DNA of 64,000 bases from Terriglobia bacterium. GTDB taxonomy: Bacteria > Acidobacteriota > Thermoanaerobaculia > Thermoanaerobaculales > Thermoanaerobaculaceae. This document shows positions 50,635 to 60,052 of this stretch, piece after piece (within the stretch, counting starts at the first letter, position 1; the number at the start of each line of letters is the position of its first letter). A model generated the notes under the pieces. It ran no database searches, was not told where the DNA came from, and saw only the letters and a program-made list of their open reading frames with translations. The translations under genes were made by a program, and so were the position numbers. The stretch lies in NCBI GenBank assembly GCA_020073245.1, contig JAIQFQ010000012.1, positions 25,811 through 89,810 on the forward strand, given 5' to 3'.

Positions 50635-51819
50635 GTGGACAACGAACTGCTGCCATCCCTGCTCGAGGGATTCGGGCGGGCAACGCTCGCCCTGTCGGAC
50701 GGGGCCCTCTTCCATGGCTTTGCCGCGGGCGGCGACGCCGTCGCCACGGGCGAGGTCGTCTTCAACACCTCCATGTTCGGATACCAGGAGATGCTGACGG
50801 ACCCCTCGTACAAGGGGCAGATCCTGGTACTCACGGCGCCCCACGTGGGCAACGTCGGGGTCAACGACGACGACCGCGAGTCGTCGCGGGTCTGGGCCGA
50901 AGGGCTCATCGTGCCCGATCTGTCGCTCGCCCCTTCGAACTGGCGCTCGCGCGCCGGTCTGGTCGAGAGTCTCGCCGCACAGGGCGTCCCGGTAGCGTGG
51001 GGGTTCGACACCAGGGCGCTCGTCCTACACCTTCGTTCCGCCGGAGCGCTGCCGGGCGTTCTTCTGTGCGGTCCGGACCCGGGAGCGGAGAGGCTGGCGG
51101 CGCTGCTCGCCCGGGCCCACGGCACCGACGGGTGCGATCTCACCCGGGACGTGGCCCGCACCGAGGCGGCCGCGTGGGGTGAAAGGCCCTGGGTCGCACC
51201 GGGGACCGGCTCGTCCCTGAACGGGAGCGTTCTCGGACCCCGGACCCCGGACCCCGGACCCCGGATCGTTGTTCTTGACTGCGGTGTGAAGGCCTCGATC
51301 CTGCGGCAGCTCGCCGGCGGTGGGGCCGAGGTGACGACCGTACCGCCCGACACGGACGCCGGCGCCGTCCTGGCGCTCCGGCCTGCTGGGGTTGTCGTCT
51401 CCAATGGGCCCGGTGACCCGGGCGCCGTGGCGCGCGTCCCCGAGACGATGGCGGCCCTGCTGGGGAGGGTGCCGCTTCTCGGGATCTGCCTCGGCCACCA
51501 GCTGCTCGCGCGGGCCCTCGGCGGCCTCACGTACAAGCTGCCGTTCGGGCACCATGGGGCCAACCACCCCGTGCGCGACGAGGCGAGCGGCAGTGTGTGG
51601 ATCACCTCCCAGAACCACAACTACGCCGTTGACCCGGCGTCGCTCCCGGCGCGAGCGCGTGTCTCGATGGTCAACCTCACCGACGGCTCGGTGGAGGGCA
51701 TCGTCGCCGAGGACGTTCAGGCCGAGGGTATCCAGTTCCACCCCGAGGCCGGACCGGGGCCGCACGACGCTCTCGGGGTCTTCGCCCGCTTCCTGGATCG
51801 CTGCAGGAGGCGGGGATGA
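50635..51819 (+). CDS. carA: Carbamoyl-phosphate synthase small subunit
   Basis: 394 aa, GTG start. Glutamine amidotransferase subunit feeding ammonia to CarB. N-terminal CarA domain (about 1-150: FNTSMFGYQEMLTDPSYKGQ) and class I GATase (about 210-394) with nucleophile Cys285 in GICLGHQLLA and the triad end FHPEAGPGPHDA. Between the domains, residues 201-210, four exact GGACCCC heptamers encode an in-frame Pro/Gly/Arg/Asp-rich insertion not expected in CarA. Stop is 99 nt from carB. Confidence 0.95.
   Translation: MDNELLPSLLEGFGRATLALSDGALFHGFAAGGDAVATGEVVFNTSMFGYQEMLTDPSYKGQILVLTAPHVGNVGVNDDDRESSRVWAEGLIVPDLSLAPSNWRSRAGLVESLAAQGVPVAWGFDTRALVLHLRSAGALPGVLLCGPDPGAERLAALLARAHGTDGCDLTRDVARTEAAAWGERPWVAPGTGSSLNGSVLGPRTPDPGPRIVVLDCGVKASILRQLAGGGAEVTTVPPDTDAGAVLALRPAGVVVSNGPGDPGAVARVPETMAALLGRVPLLGICLGHQLLARALGGLTYKLPFGHHGANHPVRDEASGSVWITSQNHNYAVDPASLPARARVSMVNLTDGSVEGIVAEDVQAEGIQFHPEAGPGPHDALGVFARFLDRCRRRG
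51235..51262 (+). repeat. In-frame GGACCCC x4 inside carA
   Basis: Four perfect copies of GGACCCC followed by GGATC. Same 7-bp period as the intergenic arrays. Placed in the linker between the two CarA domains; the reading frame stays open. Confidence 0.95.
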
Positions 51820-51820
51820 G

Positions 51821-51907
51821 GCGGGCTCCGGGCTCCGGGCACCGCTAATGGCACCGTCGTGCCGGAACCTCGGTGCCCTGTGCCCGGTGGCCCGTGCCCG
51901 GGGTTGG
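51821..51907. repeat. Heptamer array with inverted arms in the carA-carB spacer (array J)
   Basis: Left units GCGGGCT, CCGGGCT, CCGGGCA (51821-51841). Right units GTGCCCT, GTGCCCG, GTGGCCC, GTGCCCG (51873-51900). The arms are complementary through CGGGCAC/GTGCCCG. Fills most of the 99-nt spacer. Confidence 0.85.
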
Positions 51908-51918
51908 CAGGGGGCCTG

Positions 51919-54900
51919 ATGCCTCGCCGGGACGACGTGCGCACGGTGTGTGTCCTCGGCGCGGGCCCGATCCGGATAGGCCAGGCGTGCGAGTTCGACT
52001 ACTCCGGCGTCCAGGGCGTGCAGGCCCTGCGCGAAGAGGGGTTGAGGGTCGTGCTGGTGAACTCCAACCCCGCGACGATCATGACCGACCCCGAGCGCGC
52101 GGACGCGACGTACGTCGAGCCGATCACGGTGGAGGTGGTGGCCGCGATCCTGGAGCGGGAGCGGTGCGACGCGCTGCTCCCGACGCTCGGGGGCCAGACG
52201 GCGCTCAACGTGGCGGTTGGACTCGCATCATCCGGCGCGCTGGCGCGGCTCGGCGTCAAGCTGCTCGGCGCTTCGGTGGAGGCGATCCGCACCGCGGAGG
52301 ACCGGGAGCGGTTCCGCGAGGCGATGCGGCGAGCCGGCCTGCCGGTCCTCCCGTCGGTCACGGTGACGTCCGTGGCGCGGGCCGGAGAGGCCGCCGACGT
52401 GGTGGGGTTCCCAGCGATATTGCGCCCTTCGTTCACCCTTGGGGGTACCGGGGCGGCGATGGTCTACAACCGCGACGAGTACGCGCGGGCCGTGAAGACG
52501 GCGCTGGCCGCCAGCCCGGTCGGGGAGGTGCTGGTCGAGCGCTCGGTGGAGGGGTGGAAGGAGTTCGAACTCGAGGTGATGCGGGACGCGGCCGACACCG
52601 TGGTCGTCGTCTGCTCGATCGAAAACGTGGACGCGATGGGCGTCCACACCGGCGACTCGATCACCGTCGCGCCCGCGCTGACCCTGACAGACAAGGAGTA
52701 CCAGGTGCTGCGCGACGCGGCGGCGACGTGCCTCCGCACCGTCGGGGTCGAAACCGGCGGCTCCAACGTTCAGTTCGCGGTCCACCCGGCGACCGGCGAG
52801 TGGGCCGTGATCGAGATGAACCCCCGTGTGTCGCGCTCCTCGGCCCTCGCATCGAAAGCGACCGGCTTCCCGATCGCTCGCATCGCAGCCAAACTCGCTC
52901 TCGGCTACCGCCTCGACGAGATAACGAACGCGATCACCGGTTCGACGCCCGCGTCGTTCGAGCCCGCGCTCGACTACGTGGTCGTCAAGATCCCCCGGTT
53001 CGCCTTCGAGAAGTTCTCGGGCGTGGACGACACGCTCGGCACCTCGATGAAATCGGTCGGCGAGGTGATGGCGATCGGGGCCACGTTCGACGAGGCGCTC
53101 CTCAAGGCGGTCCGATCGCTGGAGCTGGGGCGGGTCGGACTGGGTGCGCCGGCCGCGGTCGCGCGCCTGGACGAGGAGGGCCTGGCCAGCCGCCTGTCCG
53201 TTCCCAATCCGGACCGCCTCTGGGCGGTGGCCGAAGCACTCCGGCGGAAGTGGGAGGTCGAGCGCGTCAGCCAGCTGTCGCGCTGGGACCCATGGTTCGT
53301 TCGCCGCCTCGCCAGCCTCGTTGCGGCGGAGGCCGCGATCGGTGGCACGCGCGCCAGCGACGGGAAGCTGCTGGCTGCCTCGAAACGGGTCGGGTTCGGC
53401 GACGCGGACCTCGCCCGTCTCTCGGGAATGAGCGAGGACGATGTCCGGCGGAAACGTGCCGAGGCGGGCGCGGTCAGGCGCTACCGAAAAGTCGACACCT
53501 GCGCCGCCGAGTTCGCGGCCGCCACGCCGTACCTGTACGGGAGCTTCGGCACGCTCGACGAGGTACCGCCGCGCCGTCGCCCGGCGGTCGTGATCCTGGG
53601 GTCGGGGCCGGTGCGGATCGGGCAGGGGATCGAGTTCGACGCCTGCTGTGTGCAGGCTATCGGAGGGCTTCGCGCCCAGGGACGTGAGGCCGTCATGATC
53701 AACTGCAACCCAGAGACCGTTTCCACCGATTGGGACGCCGCGGATCGCCTCTACTTCGAGCCCCTCACGATGGAAGAGGTGCTCGACGTCGTGTCCCGCG
53801 AAGACGCCGAAGGCGTGGTGGCGCAGTTCGGAGGGCAAACGCCGCTCAAGCTCGCGAAAGGGCTCGCGTCCGCCGGCGTGCGCATCCTGGGCACGTCCCC
53901 CGAGGCGATCGACCTCGCCGAGGACAGGGAGCGGTTCGCGGAGGTCTTGGGGCGACTCGGCCTCCGGCAGCCGCCCAACGAGGCGGTGACGACGCTGGAG
54001 GATGCGAAGCGTGCCGCCGCGCGACTCGGCTACCCGGCGCTCGTGCGTCCCTCGTACGTCCTCGGCGGGCGCGGAATGCAGGTCGTGTATCGGCAGGCGG
54101 AGCTCGAGGAGTACTGGCGCCGCGAGGTCGTCGCAGCTCCTGAGCACCCCGTGCTCATCGACCGGTTCCTGGAGCGGGCGGTCGAGATCGACGTGGACGC
54201 GCTCTCCGACGGGCGCGAGGTGGTGATCTGCGGCGTGCTCGAGCACATCGAGGAGGCGGGCATCCACTCGGGCGACTCGTCCTGCGTGCTGCCGAGCGTC
54301 TCGCTACCGTTGGAGGTGACAGCCGAGGTGCGCCGGATCGCACGTACCCTGGCGCGGGAGCTGGGCGTGGTCGGCCTCCTCAACCTGCAGCTCGCCGTGC
54401 GCGACGGCGTGGTGTACGTGCTCGAGGCCAACCCGCGCGCCTCGCGCACCGTGCCTTTCATCTCCAAGGCCACAGGCGTCGCGTGGGCGTCGCTCGCGGC
54501 CCGGGTGGCGTGCGGCGCGCGCCTGAGCGAGCTGCGGGTCTCGGACGGGGTCCCGATGGGCGTGGCGGTGAAGATGCCGGTCTTCCCGTTCGACCGCTTC
54601 CCCGGTGTAGATCCGGTGCTCGGCCCGGAGATGCGGTCCACGGGCGAGGTGATGGGGATGGCGGAGAGCTTCGGCGAGGCGTACGCGAAGGCGGCGCTCG
54701 GCGCGGGGCTCGGACTTCCGCTGACGGGCACAGCCTTCCTCTCGGTCGCGGACGCCGACAAACCGCGGGCCGCCGCGCTCGGCGCCAGGCTGGAAGAGCT
54801 CGGCTTCGCGCTGCTCGCAACTCAGGGCACGGCAGCAGCGCTCGAACGCGCAGGCCTTGAGGGGAAGGTCGTCCGGAAGGTCTCGGAGGGCCGGCCGCAC

Positions 54901-55143
54901 GTGGTGGACCTCATGGTCAACGGGGAGATCCAGCTCGTGATAAACACGGCGACGGGTGCCAGGGCGCATCGCGACGGCGGTGCCATCCGTCGCGGCGCCC
55001 TCGAGCACCGCATCCCTTACGTGGCGACGGTTGCCGGGGCGTTCGCCGCCGCCGAGGCGATCGCCGCGCTGCGGCGCGGCACGCCGTCCCCGCGGTCCCT
55101 CCAAAGCTGGGCAGCAGCGGGCGGCGACCGAGCCGGCGGGTAG
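51919..55143 (+). CDS. carB: Carbamoyl-phosphate synthase large subunit
   Basis: 1074 aa from the ATG at 51919. Two homologous ATP-grasp synthase halves: [19 protein letters not shown] begins half one and [17 protein letters not shown] half two; each has a GGQT...LN/K loop and an [23 protein letters not shown] ATP-grasp motif. The MGS-like allosteric domain closes the protein ([16 protein letters not shown]). Normal length for bacterial CarB. A heptamer array abuts the TAG stop. Confidence 0.97.
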   Translation: MPRRDDVRTVCVLGAGPIRIGQACEFDYSGVQGVQALREEGLRVVLVNSNPATIMTDPERADATYVEPITVEVVAAILERERCDALLPTLGGQTALNVAVGLASSGALARLGVKLLGASVEAIRTAEDRERFREAMRRAGLPVLPSVTVTSVARAGEAADVVGFPAILRPSFTLGGTGAAMVYNRDEYARAVKTALAASPVGEVLVERSVEGWKEFELEVMRDAADTVVVVCSIENVDAMGVHTGDSITVAPALTLTDKEYQVLRDAAATCLRTVGVETGGSNVQFAVHPATGEWAVIEMNPRVSRSSALASKATGFPIARIAAKLALGYRLDEITNAITGSTPASFEPALDYVVVKIPRFAFEKFSGVDDTLGTSMKSVGEVMAIGATFDEALLKAVRSLELGRVGLGAPAAVARLDEEGLASRLSVPNPDRLWAVAEALRRKWEVERVSQLSRWDPWFVRRLASLVAAEAAIGGTRASDGKLLAASKRVGFGDADLARLSGMSEDDVRRKRAEAGAVRRYRKVDTCAAEFAAATPYLYGSFGTLDEVPPRRRPAVVILGSGPVRIGQGIEFDACCVQAIGGLRAQGREAVMINCNPETVSTDWDAADRLYFEPLTMEEVLDVVSREDAEGVVAQFGGQTPLKLAKGLASAGVRILGTSPEAIDLAEDRERFAEVLGRLGLRQPPNEAVTTLEDAKRAAARLGYPALVRPSYVLGGRGMQVVYRQAELEEYWRREVVAAPEHPVLIDRFLERAVEIDVDALSDGREVVICGVLEHIEEAGIHSGDSSCVLPSVSLPLEVTAEVRRIARTLARELGVVGLLNLQLAVRDGVVYVLEANPRASRTVPFISKATGVAWASLAARVACGARLSELRVSDGVPMGVAVKMPVFPFDRFPGVDPVLGPEMRSTGEVMGMAESFGEAYAKAALGAGLGLPLTGTAFLSVADADKPRAAALGARLEELGFALLATQGTAAALERAGLEGKVVRKVSEGRPHVVDLMVNGEIQLVINTATGARAHRDGGAIRRGALEHRIPYVATVAGAFAAAEAIAALRRGTPSPRSLQSWAAAGGDRAGG

Positions 55144-55248
55144 TCGAAAGTCCAAAGTCGAAAATCAAGACAAACGCGCGGGGATCCAGGACACGGATTT
55201 CGGCCGCGGAGGATTGTCGAGCGCACTTTCAACTTCTGACTTTTAACC
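55143..55248. repeat. Heptamer array with inverted arms (array K)
   Basis: Left units GTCGAAA, GTCCAAA, GTCGAAA, ATCAAGA (55143-55170) starting on the last base of the carB stop codon. Right units ACTTTCA, ACTTCTG, ACTTTTA (55225-55245), which are complementary in type. Confidence 0.92.
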
Positions 55249-55340
55249 CAGTGGGCGGGTCGTGCTCTCCGGCTTCCACGCACGGCCCATCCGGTGTACC
55301 CTGCGCGCGCCGCGGCGGCGATGCGGCGAGGAGGTGGACG

Positions 55341-55913
55341 ATGACTTCAAAGCTCGAACACGAGTGGGAGCTTGAGCTGCCGGCTGCCACCGCGGAGCAG
55401 CTGCTTGCGGCGCTGACGACGCGGGATCGGCTTTACGGGCAGAGCATCACCCTCGAACCGGAGGATGACCCGGCCAAGGCCGTCGAGGTCTGGCTCGCGT
55501 CGGTCGAGAGCCTGGAGAAGGGCAAGTATCGGCTGGGCGTCTACGCCGAGCTCGCCGGTCCCAAGGAGTTCCTTGAGGCGGCGCGCGATGCAGTCCAGGA
55601 TATCGTGTCCGAGCAGGTCGAGGCGGCCGCGGGTGAGGCCGCCGAGGCAACGCTGATCGAGAGCAAGAAGCTGACCGACGTCGAGTTTCGCAACGTGGAC
55701 GAGAATGACGAACGTCCCTCGCTCGTGATCCCGGAGTGGCTCGCGCCCGGCGACGTGGACACGCCCTGGGAGTTCCGCTCGTACGCCGCCAACGGTGAGC
55801 CGTGGCCCGCCGAGGACGTGATCCAGGCCCACGACCGGCTCGTGGTCGTGCCCTTCAAGGACAGGCTGCTGCTGTACGCGCTTCCGCCGATCGAGGACGA
55901 CGACGAGGAGTAG
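55341..55913 (+). CDS. Hypothetical acidic protein (190 aa)
   Basis: 190 aa from the ATG at 55341 (GAGGAGGTGG upstream). Acidic, soluble, no signal peptide. The first 100 residues look like a ferredoxin-like alpha/beta unit (EHEWELELPAATAEQLLAALT ... KYRLGVYAELAGPKEFLEAARDAV); the rest is acidic and less ordered. I do not recognise a family. It lies between carB and a membrane-protein gene without obvious links. Confidence 0.6.
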   Translation: MTSKLEHEWELELPAATAEQLLAALTTRDRLYGQSITLEPEDDPAKAVEVWLASVESLEKGKYRLGVYAELAGPKEFLEAARDAVQDIVSEQVEAAAGEAAEATLIESKKLTDVEFRNVDENDERPSLVIPEWLAPGDVDTPWEFRSYAANGEPWPAEDVIQAHDRLVVVPFKDRLLLYALPPIEDDDEE

Positions 55914-56064
55914 CGCGGGAACGCTCACCGTCCGCCGGGCATGCGGGGCGGGGACCTCAAGGTCATAGCAGCCCCCTCATCGTCGCCTCACTGCGAGCGG
56001 AGGCGACAAGCGATGGTCCTCGTTCCGGGGGGCCGTCCGTTCCGGCATTAGGTATCATCCCGGC

Positions 56065-57756
56065 GTGAGTCCCCAAACCGAGGTCCTGATCAAGCTCGCC
56101 CTCACCCTGGCGGGACTCGTCGTCCTGCTGTGGCGCATGCGCAAACGTCCAGAAAGCTCCAGTGCAGGCGCCGCCCTGGGTTTGGTCGCGGTCCTCGCGG
56201 CTGCAGCGCACCTCAACTTCTTCACCTTCCACAGCGGGCACTTCACACACTTCGCCGAGAACTTCCACTACCAGTTGGGTTCCAAGTATTTCCCGGAGGT
56301 CGGCTACGACGGCCTGTACCAGGCCTCGGTCGCCGCTCAGGCCGAGTCGGCGCCAAGCCTCCCGCTCCCGCGCGAGATCCGTGACTTGCTCACCAACGCA
56401 TTCATCCCGGTCCGCCGCGTGGATGCGCACCGGGAGGAGGTCATCCGGCGGTTCACGCCGGATCGGTGGCGGAGCTTCGTCAAGGATCACAGCGAGTTCC
56501 TCGACCGCTCATACATTCACAACCTGAACGAGGCGCGCCACGACCATGGCTACAACCCCACGCCGACCTGGACGTTCGTCGCAAGGCTCTTCAACGCATG
56601 GCTGCCGTTGGACGCGACCACGATCCCGATCCTCGCACTCCTCGACTGGGTGATTCTGGGAGCGACGTTCGTCGTCGTGTTCAGGACCTACGGCAGCGGC
56701 GTCGGCGCGACGGCGCTGCTCCTGTTCGGCGTCGGATACCCCTGGCGGTATGGCTGGGTCGGGGGCGGATTCCTGCGATACGACTGGCTGGCCGCGATCG
56801 TCATAGGAACGTGCCTTCTGAAGCGGCGACGGTTCGGGGCGGCGGGGTTCCTGTTCGCGTACAGCGCCGCCGTGCGGTTGTTTCCGGCGCTGATTCTTTT
56901 CGGGGTCGCGGCGGTGGCGGCCTGGGGATTGATACGACGAACGAGCGTGTCGTGGGCGGTGCGCTTCGGTGCCGGTGCCCTAGCCGGCGCCGTGGTGTTC
57001 TTCCTCGCCGGTGCAATGACCGGCCGGGGGTTCGCTGCCTGGCCGGAGTTCGTTCACAACATCGAGAAGCACCACGATACCTGGAGCACGAACAGGGCCG
57101 GCCTCGAGTTCGCCGTTGTCACAACGCCGAAGACAATGCTCAGCCGGATCCCGACCTCGTTGCCGCTCTCACAACGGTCGGCGATGTGGCAGGAGGAGAT
57201 GAACCTGGCGCAGCGGGCGCGCCGGCCGCTCTACCTCGGCCTGGCGATCCTGCTGGTCGCTGGGGCTGCCGCGGCGGCGGCGACGTCCAGGCCGGACGAG
57301 GGCGCGGCGATCGGGGTGACGGCGGTGTTCGCCGGGCTCGTGCTTTCCTGCTATTACTGGGTCGTTCTCGTGGTCCTCGCGTTCCGTCGCTCCACGGACG
57401 GCGCCGTGGGGATCCTCGCGGCCAACGCGGCAGCGCTGATCGCAGCCCTCTTCACGGACGACACCCAGATCATCTTCGCGGTCTTCTCATGGGCGGTGCT
57501 GGCGGCCCTCGCGTCATTGGTCGTGTCGGATGTGACGATGGCCGCACGCTCGGGGTGGGCCGCGCCCCCGGCTGGAAGCGACGACGGGGTCGCGCGCGGC
57601 GGAGACGGGAGCCGCGCCCCGGCTGTCGGCGGCCGACCCCCGCGGCACCGGCCGAAGGCCCGCAAGCACGCCCGCGCCCTTCTGCTGCCGGAACCGCTGG
57701 TACGTCTCCTTACGCCGGGCCCCGCTCGTCCGACGGGATCAATCTCCGTCGGGTGA
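56065..57756 (+). CDS. Polytopic membrane protein, GT87-like
   Basis: 563 aa, GTG start at 56065. About ten membrane helices. A long soluble loop after helix 2 (FHSGHFTHFAENFHYQLGSKYF ... NLNEARHDHGYNPTPT) contains paired His/Asp residues. The block YDWLAAIVIGTCLLKRRRFGAAGFLFAYSAAVRLFPALILFG resembles lipid-linked-sugar glycosyltransferases of family GT87 (DUF2029). Donor and acceptor unknown; the C-terminal 60 residues are basic and disordered. TATCAT 5 nt before the GTG hints at a leaderless start. Confidence 0.7.
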   Translation: MSPQTEVLIKLALTLAGLVVLLWRMRKRPESSSAGAALGLVAVLAAAAHLNFFTFHSGHFTHFAENFHYQLGSKYFPEVGYDGLYQASVAAQAESAPSLPLPREIRDLLTNAFIPVRRVDAHREEVIRRFTPDRWRSFVKDHSEFLDRSYIHNLNEARHDHGYNPTPTWTFVARLFNAWLPLDATTIPILALLDWVILGATFVVVFRTYGSGVGATALLLFGVGYPWRYGWVGGGFLRYDWLAAIVIGTCLLKRRRFGAAGFLFAYSAAVRLFPALILFGVAAVAAWGLIRRTSVSWAVRFGAGALAGAVVFFLAGAMTGRGFAAWPEFVHNIEKHHDTWSTNRAGLEFAVVTTPKTMLSRIPTSLPLSQRSAMWQEEMNLAQRARRPLYLGLAILLVAGAAAAAATSRPDEGAAIGVTAVFAGLVLSCYYWVVLVVLAFRRSTDGAVGILAANAAALIAALFTDDTQIIFAVFSWAVLAALASLVVSDVTMAARSGWAAPPAGSDDGVARGGDGSRAPAVGGRPPRHRPKARKHARALLLPEPLVRLLTPGPARPTGSISVG

Positions 57757-58968
57757 CCGAAGCATGTGTTCCGCTTCGGGGCGCGGGCACCCGCGCTGCA
57801 CGTCCCAGTAGGGCGAGAGACGACGCAGGTTCGAGACGATACCCGGAAAGACGGCGAGGATGCGGTCCACGTCTGCTTCGGTGTTGTAGCGGGAGAAGCT
57901 GAACCGGACCGACCCGTGGGCGGCAGTGAACGGGACCTTCATGGCGCTCAAGACGTGCGAGGGCTCGAGAGAGCCGGAGGTGCATGCTGATCCGGACGAG
58001 GCGCAGATCCCGTGCTCGGAGAGTTGGTAGAGGATGCCCTCGCCCTCGATGAAGTGACAGGAGATGTTGAGCGTGTTGGAGAGTCGCTCCGCCTCGCCGC
58101 CGTTGACCTGGAGGAGGGGAATGCGGGCGGTGAGCTCCGCTTCCAGGTGGCCGCGCAGGTGGTGGATGCGTTCCTCGGTGGACTCGTGCGTCTCCGCCGC
58201 CAACTCCAGGGCGCGGGCCAGGCCGACGATGTACGGCACGTTCTCCGTCCCGCCGCGCCGCCCGCTCTCCTGATGGCCGCCAACCAGGAACGGCCGGCAA
58301 CGGGTGCCGCGCCGGATGAACAGAGCGCCGACGCCCTTCGGGGCGTGGAGCTTGTGTCCCGAGAAGGACAGCATGTCGACGTGCGCGAGCTCGCCGGTCA
58401 GGTCGATGCGCAGCTTCCCCACCGTCTGCGTGGCGTCCGTGTGGAACACGATCCCGGGGTCCGTCTCCTTAGTGATGCGCGCCACCTCGGCGATCGGGAA
58501 GATCACCCCGGTCTCGTTGTTGGCGTGCATGATCGACACGAGCAGGGTCTCCCGCCGCAAGGCGCGCACCAGGTCCGCGACGTCGAGCCTGCCTCTCGCG
58601 TCCACCGGAAGGAAGGTCACCTCGAGACCATCGCGCTCCAGCTCTTTGCAGACGTTGAGCACGGCTGGGTGCTCCACCGCCGTGGTGATGACATGGCGGC
58701 GCGCGGGGTTGGCTTTCACGGCGCCGAATATGGCGGCATTGTTGCTCTCGGTAGCGCACGAGGTGAAGAGGATCTCGTCGGGACGCACACCACCAAGCAG
58801 GCGCGCGATCGTGGCCCGTGCGTCCGCAATTGCCTTGGCCGGCACACGGGCCGCCTCGTACATCGAGCTCGGGTTGAAGTACTGCTCCCCGAGGTACGGT
58901 GTCATGGCCTGCACGACCTCGGGGGCTACCTGCGTGGTGGCGTTGTTGTCGGCGTAAACGATGCTCAC
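57739..58968 (-). CDS. nifS: Cysteine desulfurase (NifS/IscS)
   Basis: 409 aa, GTG start 11 nt after the NifU stop (GGGAGCGGAG upstream). Class V PLP enzyme: YADNNATTQ, TSCATESNNAAIF, His100 (TTAVEHPAV), PLP Lys206 (SFSGHKLHAPKG) and persulfide Cys329 in SSGSACTSGS. Supplies sulfur for Fe-S assembly on the adjacent NifU. C-terminus is standard NifS length, with an extra ~20 residues. Confidence 0.94.
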   Translation of the reverse strand: MSIVYADNNATTQVAPEVVQAMTPYLGEQYFNPSSMYEAARVPAKAIADARATIARLLGGVRPDEILFTSCATESNNAAIFGAVKANPARRHVITTAVEHPAVLNVCKELERDGLEVTFLPVDARGRLDVADLVRALRRETLLVSIMHANNETGVIFPIAEVARITKETDPGIVFHTDATQTVGKLRIDLTGELAHVDMLSFSGHKLHAPKGVGALFIRRGTRCRPFLVGGHQESGRRGGTENVPYIVGLARALELAAETHESTEERIHHLRGHLEAELTARIPLLQVNGGEAERLSNTLNISCHFIEGEGILYQLSEHGICASSGSACTSGSLEPSHVLSAMKVPFTAAHGSVRFSFSRYNTEADVDRILAVFPGIVSNLRRLSPYWDVQRGCPRPEAEHMLRSPDGD

Positions 58969-58979
58969 GGCTCCGCTCC

Positions 58980-59936
58980 CTAGACGTTGATCACCCGGAT
59001 ACGCTCGTCGACCCTGTCCTTCAGGGCTTGCTCCACCATCAGCTTGATGGTGCTGGTCGCTCCTGCGCACGTCGCGCAAACTCCCTGCAGGCGGCAGTAG
59101 ACCAGCATGCCCTTGATGTCCACGATCTCGAGGTCGCCACCGTCGTGCTGCAGCTTTGGCCGCACGTCCTCGTCGAGGACCTTTTCCACTCTCTTTGCGA
59201 GCTGATAAGGCGACAGCTCAGGCTCTCCCCCGGCCGGCTGCGGCCCGATCGGCAGCGAAGGTGTGCTCACCATCGTGGTGGGCTGCTTCCCCCAGGCCTC
59301 GTCAAGAAGGTCCTGCAGGCCTCCGGGCGCGTGGTGGCAGGACGTGCATGCGCCTCCCGCTTTCACCGCGTTCGTGATCTGCGTGATGCTACGGAGGTTG
59401 AGCTCACGGATCTTGCGGCGGAGGTAGGGCTCGGACAGGCCGAAGCACTTGCACACGAGTCGGCCCTCATCCTGCTCCTGGCGGGTGATGTCGATGCCGA
59501 GGGCGGCGAGGTCCACCCCGCGCCTGATCGCCCAGTTGAACACCGCCGCCTCAAGCGCCTCGGCGCCCATCACCGAGCAATGGATCTTGGCCTCCGGCAG
59601 GCCGCCGAGATAGTCCACGATGTCGCGGTTGGTGATCTCGAGCGCTTCAACCGGAGAGCACTTCTTGTCCTCGATGATGGCGCACAGCGCCTCCGAGGCG
59701 GCAATAGCCGAGGTGCAGCCGAACGTGAGGTAGCGGGCCTCCACGATCCTGTCCCGCAAGGGATCGCTCGGGTCGCGCTCGGTGCGGAAGGTGAAGCGCA
59801 ACGCGTCACCGCAGGCGATGGAGCCATGCTCACCGAACCCGTCCGGGTCGGCGATCTCCCCCATGTGGCTTGACGGCTTGCCGTGCACCGCGTCCATGAA
59901 GAGCTGCATCGTCTTCTCGGTGTACTCCCAGGTCAT
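58980..59936 (-). CDS. nifU: Full-length NifU Fe-S cluster scaffold
   Basis: 318 aa. IscU-like N-domain with cluster ligands Cys42, Cys74 and Cys120; central permanent [2Fe-2S] domain (Fer2_BFD) with Cys162, Cys164, Cys197 and Cys200; C-terminal NifU domain with Cys287-Ala-Thr-Cys290. This is the complete diazotroph-type NifU, not IscU. No nif genes are in the window, so it likely serves general or oxygen-sensitive Fe-S protein maturation with the downstream NifS. Confidence 0.94.
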   Translation of the reverse strand: MTWEYTEKTMQLFMDAVHGKPSSHMGEIADPDGFGEHGSIACGDALRFTFRTERDPSDPLRDRIVEARYLTFGCTSAIAASEALCAIIEDKKCSPVEALEITNRDIVDYLGGLPEAKIHCSVMGAEALEAAVFNWAIRRGVDLAALGIDITRQEQDEGRLVCKCFGLSEPYLRRKIRELNLRSITQITNAVKAGGACTSCHHAPGGLQDLLDEAWGKQPTTMVSTPSLPIGPQPAGGEPELSPYQLAKRVEKVLDEDVRPKLQHDGGDLEIVDIKGMLVYCRLQGVCATCAGATSTIKLMVEQALKDRVDERIRVINV

Positions 59937-60052
59937 GGCTCCCCCTGGACCCCGGCTGGGATGGCATCTCGTTCACTGGCTCCGCGATCCGCGGCGGTCT
60001 CGGCCGGCGCCCTGGACATGATACGCGGGTCGGAGCGCGTGGTCCCCGCGCC

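Noticed and set aside
58980..59936. Nitrogen-fixation cluster
   Set aside because: Only nifU and nifS are present; no nifHDKENB in the window.
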